A stretch of 64,000 nt of DNA, from positions 13,170,734 through 13,234,733 of the forward strand of contig NC_089738.1 in NCBI RefSeq assembly GCF_035083965.1, read 5' to 3'. Shown here in pieces: positions 34,798 through 45,200 of the stretch; the first letter of the stretch is position 1; each line of letters begins with the position of its first letter. Source of the DNA: Branchiostoma lanceolatum (taxonomy: Eukaryota > Chordata > Leptocardii > Amphioxiformes > Branchiostomatidae). Both the position numbers and the translations under genes were made by a program. The notes under the pieces were generated by a model, which saw only the letters and a list, made by a program, of their open reading frames with translations, was not told the DNA's origin and did no database searches.

Positions 34798-37700
34798 ATG
34801 GAAAAATTCACGAAGAAAGCACAGTCGGCGGGCCGGCCGGACGGTTCGGCCGAGGCGGGCCAGGGAAGACCCACCGTGAGCAGCGAGCCCTGGTTCGGAC
34901 TTAAGGTGAGCAGGGAACGTCTAGTACGGAACAGAGAAGAAGTCAATGGCACACTTTAGTACAGAACAGAGAAGAAGTCAATAGGACACTTTTAGTACAG
35001 AACAGGAAAGCAAGAAGTCAATAGAACACTTTAGTACAGAACAGAGAAATAAGAAGTAAGTCAATAGGACATCACTTTATTCGCAGTCATTCATTCATAC
35101 TGTATAACATTACTATGATATCTAAAAGGAGGTAAGAAAGACATTCAACCTAATGTTACATACTAGCTAACTTTTATATGACCAATACCTTTCATGACCT
35201 GTTCTCAGTACTGTTCTCACCTGTGTTTATCATACAGGACTTCATGAAGAGGGTGCCGATGGTTCACAGCTTGGACCTGCTCAGTGGTGGAGATAAGGGA
35301 GAGGGAAATGGGAAGGTTGGTCATGGCATAATTTGGTTTTCTTTATCATTGTGTATAACGTTACTGTGAATTGATTTAGAATAGAGGAGACTTGGTGCTG
35401 AACACTATCCCCACACAGGGACACATACCTGTCCTTGGTGCTGAACACAATCCACACACATGTAAACACACCTGTCCCTGTTGCTGAATACCATCCACAC
35501 ACAGGTAAACACACCTGTCCCTGGTCCTAAACACCATCCACACACAGGTAAACACACCTGTCCCTAGTGCTGAACACAATCCACACACAGGTAAACACAC
35601 CTGTCCTTGGTGCTGAACACCATCCACACACAGGTAAACACACCTGTCCCTAGTGCTGAACACAATCCACACACAGGTAAACACACCTGTCCTTGGTGCT
35701 GAACACCATCCACACACAGGTAAACACACCTGTCCCTAGTGCTGAACACCATCCACACACAGGTAAATACACCTGTCCTTAGTGCTGAACACCATCCACA
35801 CACAGGAAAACACATCCGTCCTTGGTGCTGAACAACATCCACACAAAGGTAAACACACCCATCCTTGGTGCTGAACACCATCCACACACATGTAAACACA
35901 CCCGTCCTTGGTGCTGAACACCATCCACACACAGGTAAACACACCCGTCCTTGGTGCTGAACACCATCCACACACAGGTAAACACACCCGTCCTTGGTGC
36001 TGAACACCATCCACACACAGGTAAACATGACTGTCCTTGATGCTGAACACGATTTACACTGCTAAAGGGACCTGTTCCCAAATCACTTTACCATTCACAC
36101 TATGAAGACAACATGATAGATGTCACATACTTACCACAGTGTGTTGCACTCGGATGAGACTCAAGCACTGATGATAATGAAAAAGATTAACTAAAACATG
36201 ACAAAAACAACTTCCTGCCTCTCACAGGCTGAGGTGACAGACGATGGGTCAAAAGGTACAGCAGTCCCGGAGGAGACTGAGGTCAGTGAGGAGCCCGGAC
36301 TGGAGGAACTGTCAGATGAGGAGTTTGTTGACGCAGACGCTCGTTCCATCCAGAGTGTGGCCAGTACTGACATGGAGAACCCGACCACAGCAGAGGGAAC
36401 TACACCATCACTCCCCACAGTTGCAGACTCTCCTGCAAAGTCACCTGAGGACAGAATCAAGGTTAACTATCTTTGCTACTGATTTTTCTATGAAGACAAT
36501 TTCTTGTCCATTACTATTGTGTTCTGAAAAGTAATTTGTCTGATTCCAAAATTTGAAACCTAGCCACAATGAACCATAACAATCTGTCAACCAATTACTC
36601 AAAAGCTTGTTCTGAGTGAACGTTGACCTGCATTTTATATTTTGTCACAGGAGTTGGAGCAACAGCTAGAGCAGGTGACGAAAGAGTTGAGAGATTCCAT
36701 CTGCTCGAAGAAAGTTGCGTTCAAGCGTGTTAATGAGAAATGGGAGTAAGTAGTAGCCTGATGATTTTTTTATAGAGGGACTGTTTTTTTACCAGGCATC
36801 CTGACAAGATTGTACCAGGATAGCTGTGACTAGAACATTAACTGTCTCACATTAGATGTACATATATGTCTCATTGAAACCTGGGGTCTTGTGGCGTAAC
36901 GGCAGGATTTTCGACTCAGAACCAAGGGGTTCCCGGTTCGAATCCCCTGCTGCCACTGATCTTGTGCCTTTGGGAAAAAAGGCACTTAACACTCCACCCA
37001 AGTGTAAACATCGGGTACATAATGTGTGTGGGTCACGACATCAGCAATAGCTGCCTGTGTCCCATGTGTATTGCACTGTTGCAATTCCAATAAATCCAAA
37101 TCCAAACCTGTCATTAACTTGACATACCACAAAATCAACCTGGGAAGTCAGCACATCTTTGAGCTTCATACATAAGAAAACTGATCATTATCAAAACTAG
37201 GTGCCTATAGAGTCAACAGCTAGCAGTTTAGACATGATATGTGCATTTGTGATCTTAGTATAACAGACACCTGTGAAATTCTTAGACAGTGTACTTTTCA
37301 AATTATTGCGAACAGGAAAAAAACATGTATATTTCTCTAGAATACTTACTATATGTAAAGCTACAGGATGAAATTTGTAGCCTTTCTTTCTTGAGCTTAA
37401 ATTCCCCATGGTTGGTAAGTGTTTTTATGTGTTGATGACGACAGGGACGGGCTGAAGGAGTTGCGCCACTCATACAAGAAGGCTGAAAAGGCCCACAAGA
37501 GGATAAAGAAGACCATGGCCAGCCTGCAGAAACAGGGGTACATCGACCTCATGGAAACTGCCCCTCAGGCCCAAGTATCCTCACGCAGGTGAGAAATTCA
37601 TGCAGAAATCAGCAGTAATGACTCTTAAGTTTGTAAAGGAACAGAACTGAGCACTGATGGATTTTTGGCAATGCCTCAGGGGCAGAGCCTGGAATCTGTA

Positions 37701-39997
37701 TAGCAGATTGTTTGACACTGTGAATGTTGTGTTTCTTCAGGAGGAGGGCAAGCGTAGACAGTACAGTGTCATCGACAGAAATGTGCACCTCTGACAGCCT
37801 GGTCATCAAGCTGCGAAGCGACGTGGCCAGCCTCTACGGGATCCAGAGTGTTGATGGAATCCCAGCAATGGAGACTGAGGTCAGTGAAGAGCCCGGACTC
37901 GAAGATCTGTCAGATGATACAGAGGAGTTTCTTGACGCAGACTCTCGTTCCTCAGCTGACGTAGATGAGTTTCTCGATGCAGACGCTCGTTCCGTCCGGA
38001 GTGTGGCCAGTACTGACATGGAGAACCGGACCACATCAGATGGAACTAGATTACCACTCCCCACAGTTGCAGACTCTCCTGTGCAGTCTTCGGAGGAAAG
38101 GCTGGAGGTAAACTATCTTTACTGTACAGTTGTGCATTTTTGTAGATGAAGATAACTACTGACCATTTACTATTGTGTTCTAAAAAGTAATTTGTATGAT
38201 GCAAGATTTGAAACCAGGCCACAAAGACCAAGCAATCTGTCAACCAATCAATCAAACATTTGTTCTGAATGAAGGTCGACCTGCATTCTGTTTTTCCATG
38301 GCAGGAGCTGAGGCTACAGCTTGCACATGTGGCCAAGGAGATGAAGGCTTCCATCGTCATGAAGAAAGAGGGATTCAAGCGCATTGACAAGGAATGGAGG
38401 TAAGTAGGAGCCAGCTGATTTCTTCATTGAGGGACTCTTTTTTTCCAGGTATCCCGACAAGATTGCACCAGGATAGCTGTGGATATAACATTAACTGTAC
38501 ATGTATGTAGATGTACATTAGATGTACAGTACATCGATGTCTCATTGAAACCTGTCATACCACAAAATCAACATGAGAAGTCAACGCATCTTTGAACATA
38601 AGAAAACTGGTCGTTATCAGACTGCACATTGGTAAAAACTAGGTGCCTAGAGTAAACAGCTAGCTGTTTGGACACCAATGAAAGACAGTGTACTTTGCAA
38701 ATTATTGCAAAAAGGAAGAAACATGTTTATTTCTCTAGATAACTTATATAAAGCCACAGGATGAAGTGTGTAATCTTTCTTTCTTGACCTTAACTTTCCC
38801 ATGGTTAACAAGTGTTTTTATGTGTTGATGACGACAGGGGCGCGCTGAAAGTGTTGCGCCGAACGCAAAAGAAGTCAGAAAAGTTCACCAAGAGAAGGAA
38901 GAAGACCATGGCCAAGCTGCAGAAACAGGGGTACATGGACCTCCTGGAAACTGCCCAAGTCTCCTCACGCAGGTGAGAGGTTCATGCAGAAATCAGCAGT
39001 AATGACTCTTCAGTTTGTGAAGGAACAGAATCAAACTGATCACTGATGGATTTTTTGGCGATGCCTCAGGGAAAGAGCCATGAATTTTCCATCTCTTCAG
39101 CAGATTGTTTTGACACTGTGAATTTTGTGTTCCTTCAGGAGGAGGGCAAGCATAGACGAGACGGTGTCATCCACTCTAACGTACACCTCTGATGTGAGCC
39201 TGGTCGTCGAGCTGCGAAGCGCCGTGTCCAGCCTCTACGGGATCCAGAGTGTTGACGGGATCTCAGCTATGTCCCGGAACACGGACCAAAGCTCAGATGC
39301 TAGATCCGTTGCTGTGGATGGAGCTTCTGCCGTGTCAACAAACACAGACCAGAACATGTTTGTCACAGCCCCAGAGGTTAGATCTATCGATTCTGAGGAC
39401 ATAGTGTACCTCGACAACCTCTGCTATGGACTGGACCTGAGGACCTCGAGATCTGTTGCCACGGACGATGGCAGCGACACCACCAGCCTGGCCTCGTTTG
39501 TCACTGCTGTGTCTCAGGTAAGGACAGGGACATAGCTTTTTCCAAACATCTGTTTCTTTCAGGTGTTTCTGCTGTGTCTTACTTCTTATATGTTTTCTTA
39601 TGTAAACAAACATAGATGAGGAAGAGAAGGAAAGACACTCATTCTCACACACTCATTAAAGACAATATACAAATTGCTTGAACCACAGTTGGTCAATCAT
39701 TGCTCCTGTTGTATTGTAACATTGCACTGTGTTTTCTCCACCTCTGGAAGAACAGGTTGCTTGAAACAAAACTAGAACACAAACCCATCCCACCTGTCCA
39801 TAGGACTGACCACAACATATTCCACCTCCCCTTTTCAGCTGGCTGACCAGGATGACCAGCAGGAAGAGACAACAGTAAAGGAGTTGGTCGGTGAGATGCC
39901 TCTGAATATCAAGAAGAAGAGCAAGCTGCAGAGGATAAAGCACTGGATCGTGCGCAAGGGTCGCAACATCTGCAACAAGATCCGCTGCTGCTGCTAA
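34798..39997 (+). CDS. Unrecognised coiled-coil, acidic-repeat protein with C-terminal Cys-Cys-Cys (right copy)
   Basis: Mirror copy of the 15393-19988 gene. Exons: 34798-34905, 35238-35315, 36228-36461, 36651-36745, 37445-37588, 37741-38107, 38305-38399, 38838-38972, 39139-39517, 39839-39997, giving 597 residues with all phases conserved. It differs from the left copy by scattered substitutions and by 14 extra residues in exon 6, where a block DADxRSxxxVDEFLDAD is repeated. Start context and exon 1 match the left copy (MEKFTKKAQSAGRPDG against MESFTRKAVSAGRPDG). The end KSKLQRIKHW...NKIRCCC is almost identical, so the polybasic-plus-Cys tail is under constraint or the copies are young. Intron 4 carries the SINE. 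No sign of decay is visible, so two active genes are likely. Confidence 0.85.
34917..35067. repeat. Tandem repeat in intron 1 of the right-arm gene
   Basis: About four units of TTTAGTACAGAACAGAGAAG, AAGTCAATA and GGACAC. Inverse of the left-arm array at 19676-19866. Confidence 0.85.
35392..36052. repeat. 43 bp minisatellite, about 15 units (right arm)
   Basis: Unit contains TGGTGCTGAACACCATCCA, CACACAGGTAAACACA and CCTGTCC. Length 661 bp against 273 bp in the left arm, a difference of almost exactly nine units. Intron 2 of the right-arm gene. Confidence 0.95.
36877..37110 (+). mobile_element. tRNA-derived SINE with perfect 7 bp target duplication
   Basis: Insert 36884-37103 flanked by AAACCTG at 36877-36883 and 37104-37110. 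The head has an A-box-like TGGCGTAACGG and a perfect B box GGTTCGAATCC within a tRNA-like stretch. The tail ends in AATAAATCCAAATCC. The left arm has the empty site, one AAACCTG reading straight on (near 18268), so the insertion postdates the inverted duplication or is lost without scar on the left. Confidence 0.9.
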
Positions 39998-40564
39998 ATC
40001 TGTCTGGTTGTTGTCTAAAGTATTCTGATTGTTGTTGATTGTTATGGGATGTTTAGAAATATTGGTACATGTTATAAGTGTGCACAGCTAGATACATGTA
40101 ATAGTATATTGACTGAAAGTTTTGTTATGTGGAACTAAAAACATAAAAGGAACAGGGTAGTGGCAGGAGACAGACAAATTGTAAAATGTGTACTGAGCCC
40201 TTTGTTCAAAAAAGAAATTATCAACTGTAAAACAAAGAAAGAAATGCAGTTAGCAAATGCTGTTAGTGTGCTAATACTTTTGTTTCAGTTTTCATCAACC
40301 ATCCTGTGTGTGGGTGAACTGCAAAGACCAAAATGTATGTAAAAATGTTTGTTTAAAAAAAAGAGCTATGTAGCAAGCTCACAAAAGTTGATTGTCCGAA
40401 ATATGGGATAGAGGGGTGCCTGATTGTAATGGAGAAGGTATTATGAAAAATGTAAAGAACTGGGCTACTCTGCAAGGTTATGATCATGCCTTGATATTTT
40501 TATATATTTGTAGGCTAGAATTGCCTATAAATGAAAATAGGAGAAAATAAGCTGTAAGGGTCAT

Positions 40565-40765
40565 GTTTTGGACGTGACCTATTCAGCTTGGGAAAAAAAT
40601 TAAAATAATATGAAAATGAAAGAAAGTTTGGGAGCACAATGAAAATAGAAAAAAAGCTAAACTGAGTAAGGGTCCTGTTTTTGACATGACCTATTTAGCT
40701 GGGAAAAAAATAAAAAATAGTATGAAAATGGAAAAAAGTTTGGGAGCACACATGGCTATGTGCTG
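40565..40765. repeat. Tandem duplication in the 3' flank of the right-arm gene
   Basis: Inverse of 14769-14965: two units with AAGGGTC-TGTTTT, GACCTATT-AGCT and AAAGTTTGGGAGCACA. Confidence 0.75.
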
Positions 40766-41119
40766 ATTCTGTAGCAAAACGAGGATAACAATGTCTAAAC
40801 CTGGCTCAAGTATTGTGTCAAGGCTCATTGTTTTCCTCACATACAAAAAAATCATAAAATTACAATAAACAGAACCTCTTGGTTAAGAAATGGACTTTGT
40901 CATTACTGAGTGTGTTGTGATGTGTAAGATTTATGAGTGACTGTTACATCTGAGCATGGTAAGTGGAATATAAGCACTTTGTACAAGCAATATGCACTTA
41001 GATATCATATTCAAAAAAGTTAAGGAAGCAAACATTCCCTTTTCTGGTGTTTATTCATACCCAATATACAGAACCACCAATGAGATTACATAGCCTGTTC
41101 TCACATGTAGACTTTCTGT

Positions 41120-41196
41120 GAGGCTCTGCTAAACGGCTGAGGTTTCCACTTAAGTGGGCAATGCCTCTAACAAACTGTCAGCCAATCAGAGAACTG
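41120..41196. repeat. Half MITE (family A) at the outer edge of the right arm
   Basis: GAGGCTCTGCTAAACGGCTG-AGGTTTCCACTT then TCAGCCAATCAGAGAACT matches the inverse of the right half of 14241-14400. It then changes abruptly to unrelated AT-rich sequence. The other half is missing. Confidence 0.75.
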
Positions 41197-42237
41197 TATA
41201 TTCTACCAAGTAAATAACATAAATCTATAATTATATAAAAACTTAATAAACATCATTTGACATAAAATTGCTCACAGTCCTGCCCATATATGTTACAACA
41301 CATAAGCCATATGCAAATCACTTATGTGCAAAAATAACCACCTATTTAAATATACATGTGGGACAAATATAACAAAATGTCAGCTATAAAAGTAACTATG
41401 TATAACTATGATACTATGTATGCTAATCCAAATTCTTGAGGACTATTCGTTCAAAACCTTCAGGAGGGATAAGTAAGGGACAATTTTTGACTCCTCCTTA
41501 CAGATGATTTTTCCTGACAATGACTTGTATTGCAACATCTCTATGACTGCTCCCTTCAAATAATCAGACTTGATATCAAGAGTGAAAAGTAAAAGAAAAA
41601 AGTGAAACTTTCACCAAGAGCAAGTTAATGTTAAAGAGTGGTTCTTGCATTTTGATGCTTTGTTAGTATGTTAGTAATACATGTATCTCGGAATTCGTTA
41701 CCTTTTTCATAAAATTCATTGCTACCAGAGGCAAGAAAGATCGGCTGTGAACAATTTGGTTTGTTCAAACTAATTCACACTAATGCCATTTGTTATTTGG
41801 ATAAAATTGTGATTCACTTGTATTTAACAGTCTCTATCAGTTATCACAGAAGGGCAAGAATGCAGCATTTGCAGGTAAACTTTGAGATGTTCAGGTATTT
41901 CTAATGTCTATGTCTACCTGCATCTAACCTGTATTGGTCCATGTAATGTGTATATATAAGTATATGTGGACATTTTCTTAATGTAGTAACTACTAATCGT
42001 TACCAAGTGTGAAATACCAGAATGATTGATGACAGCCACACCTAAAGAACCCACCACACTTATTAAAAAGAGTCTTTTGTGGTGTGAGTGGGCCAAACCT
42101 TACTGTCTCGTCCTACACAGCTAGCTTGTACTTACTGTACAAAACCAATGTATTATGCCCAAAGGCGGTTTACGGCATATGCAAAACAAAAAAAAACAAA
42201 ATTTCGAGCCCTGACTTGGATCCACGTGGTCCATACA
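41197..42237. other. Spacer between right arm and first CLYBL gene
   Basis: AT-rich, no supported gene. The 3' UTR of the minus-strand CLYBL gene ends somewhere here. A 16 bp phrase GTGTGGTGGGTTCTTT (inverse at 42039-42054) recurs at about 46750, hinting at a dispersed repeat. Confidence 0.4.
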
Positions 42238-45200
42238 TTACTCTTGAGATCCTGATGGTTCCACAGCCTCTGCTAACTGGACCACGTTCTGTGCCTGCAG
42301 CAAGGATGGCTTGTCAATCATTTTTCCCTCATACACAAACGCCCCCTGGAGAAAATAGATGGAAAAGCAGCATTAGTGCAAAGAGATGCAAACATCATAC
42401 AAATCTGAGGAATCTAAGGTTGTAAGTATGACTGTCTAATTATTTCTTTATCTGGAGAAACATGTCTGTATCTGGTAAAATATGGAACAGTTTGCTGGAA
42501 AGACAAAAGTTGTTATGAACTCCACATACATGTACTTTTGATGGGCTGAATGTACATTGGTTGTTCAAATATTACGCTGTGTACCTTCTCTGTTATGTAC
42601 CTGAAGGTACACTAGTAATGTGTATATACAGCATTCTTGACATTCGAGTGTCAGAAAAGAAAACCTTTGTGGTATTATACGTTTGCAATTTTCAAGGTAG
42701 CTACAGAATTTCACATTCAAGTTCTGAAGAGAGGTTTCGTAATTGGGTTTAAAAAAACACAATACATACCTTTCCCTCCTGTTGGTGCTGTTGAAATGCC
42801 TGAATGAGCCCACGTGCCCAGACTACCCTCTCAGGACTGGGGGAGAACGCCTGCTGGACAATGGGCACCTGGAGAGGGTGGATCACCTGTTTACCTGGGG
42901 GAATACAACAGATAATGATGGTTAACAACTGTACCATATACATTATGAACTTTTCTCAGTGTTGTCACTGTACTTAAATTAGTCATTCCTTCACTTACTA
43001 CCATTTACTGTTTACTACCACTGTCTCACTTGTTTTGAATCATCAAGCTTATATGTAAACGTCTTATTCATGTATTCTTTGTAATCATCTGATAATGGTG
43101 TCTTATATGCCCATATAGGCATGGCAACTTTGTCACAACACACAATAATCAACTTTCATTCATTTATCCAATAACATACCAATTTTGCATTTTGGTAAGA
43201 AATAACATTCCAAAGCTATAAGATAATGATGATAAAAGTTACCAGCCATGACCATGTACATACCTGTAAACCCCATCTTTGCTCCTTCCTCTGACTGTCT
43301 TCTCAGGCTCTCTGTATCTGCAGAGAAGAGTTTCAAAAATTGATTCAACAGAATTATCTTTTGAACTGTGTGGTCTTTGATAAATGATGAAAACCAGAGA
43401 CAACGATGTCTGACTTGAAAATGCCATCTTATGGTCTTACACATATGACCATTTCCCAGCCATCTTTGACCTACCTTTGAAGTCTATGGACACCAGGTCA
43501 ATGGCCTGAAGGCCAAAGGCCTTTGCTGTGACGACGACCTTCTGTCTGGCATACATCAGCTCCTTGGCATCACTAGTTCTGCTGGCACCTGGGTAACAAC
43601 ATGATAGAATGTTGCTTTTCTCAGCTTGCAATTATTTTTTTTCAGCATGTATTGTGGCTGTTACAATGCTTATAAATCTTTTTGATAACACATCTACTGT
43701 GGATTCAAAAAGTATTGCAATGAATATATGTGCTGAATCACTTTCCCAACAACAGAAGTGTAGCTTTTCCTGGTGCTGACTAACTGTCCCAATAACACAA
43801 GTGTAGCTGTCCCTGGTGCTGAATAACTGTCCCAATAACACAAGTGTAGCCGTCCCTGGTGCTGAAATACTGCCCCAATAACACAAGTGCAGCTGTCCTT
43901 GATACTGAATGACTGTCCCAAAAACTGTCCCACTAAAGTCCTCTTCAAAGAGACTTGCAATAGCCATCTACTTTATGAATAGTTTCAAATGGGTTTTCTA
44001 ATAGAAAATATTGTTCAAATAACAATGCCCACCTATATCTGCACAAAAGTCGTCTGACCCAAAGGTGACGGCAGCTAGTCTGAAGGGAGACATGTCCACC
44101 AGGTTCCCGGCTTCCTGTAGAATGGCCTGGAGGTTCATCAGGCCCCTCGCACTCTCCACCATGGTGATCAGGTTGAAGATGGGGTTAGCCTCTATCTCTG
44201 CCACCGCAGCGTTTAGGTTAGCAGCAAACTGTGGTGGAGCACATCAGACCATCTGGTAAAGATAGCTCCCAAAGAACTGCTATTGGCTCGACTACGAAAA
44301 CCTGTCCTACAAAGTTCGTAACATAGCATTAAAGGCTAATGTCACGGTTACATTGATCAGTTTTGTGCTTGAAATGGGAATGCCATTCTAGTACCTACCT
44401 AACATCCTGGAGAATTTTTCTTTCCTTGAAAACGTTGGTCCAATTTGGAGACTCTTGGGGTTAGAGGGACCAGCTGGTCTAATTTTAAGCTTTACCAGGT
44501 TGGTCAGAATTTGTTCAGTTCACCAGTGTTTTGGTGTAAGGACAGATCTGAGTTCTGGTTTGGTATTCACAGCGGAGATGGCGATAGCAGAAACTTGGGC
44601 CAAAGATAGGCTTTGTTGAGAAATTCCATCTGTTCTACAAGTTTGAAGATGGCAGCCCCTTATATGATCTGACCACCACACCTGTTAAAAGATGACATGT
44701 CACTCACCTGTTGAAGTTCCTCCACACTGTCCACCTTAGGCAGCATGATACCAGAGGGCAGGTTCTTGGCTTGTAGAATAGCCAACAGGTCCTGTTAGGA
44801 ACAAGTCATCAAAACATGGAGCTATACTTTGGGTACTTCAGGTGAAGAAATACACAGCGTGAGTTTCGTCACCACACGCAGTGTTGGCACGCGCGTGTAA
44901 AACTTCCCGTAGCGCGATGTTGGCACGCGCGTGTAAAACTTCCCGTAGCGCAATGGTGGCACGCACGTGTATAGCTTCTCGTAGCGCGATGTTGCAACGT
45001 GCGTGTAAAACTTCCCGTAGCGCGATGTTGGCACGTGCGTGTAAAACTTCTCGTAGCGCGATATTGGCACGCTGGGCGCCCGCACAAAGAACCGTTGAAA
45101 CGACCGCACAAAGAATGTGTGACATGTGCGTGTGTTCCTTCCCCTAGCACGATGTTGAAACGCCGAGCGCCCCCCCCCCCACCGATCTTAAAACGCCGGG

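Larger units (their letters stand above)
33795..41196. repeat. Right arm of a large inverted duplication
   Basis: Reverse-complement partner of 14326-21030 (7.4 kb against 6.7 kb). The extra length is explained mainly by about nine more minisatellite units and a 227 bp SINE plus target duplication. The outer edge stops in the middle of a MITE that is complete on the left side. Confidence 0.9.

Noticed and set aside
35392-36052. CRISPR array
   Set aside because: Regular 43 bp repeats are contiguous with no variable spacers, in an animal intron.
35376-36081. Overlapping long open frames rich in Cys and Val (VCLPVCGWCSAPRTG type)
   Set aside because: They follow the 43 bp minisatellite in all three frames of the minus strand, which is expected when a stop-free unit of length not divisible by three is repeated. 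Same for 19079-19461.
36884-36960. A functional tRNA gene
   Set aside because: The internal boxes are good, but the acceptor arm does not pair and the sequence runs on into a tailed body with target duplication: a SINE head.
14326-41196. Assembly artefact from two haplotypes
   Set aside because: Lancelets are very heterozygous, but haplotype duplicates are normally in the same orientation and would include the spacer genes. Inverted arms with sharp, MITE-linked ends fit a real duplication better. Not excluded without long reads.
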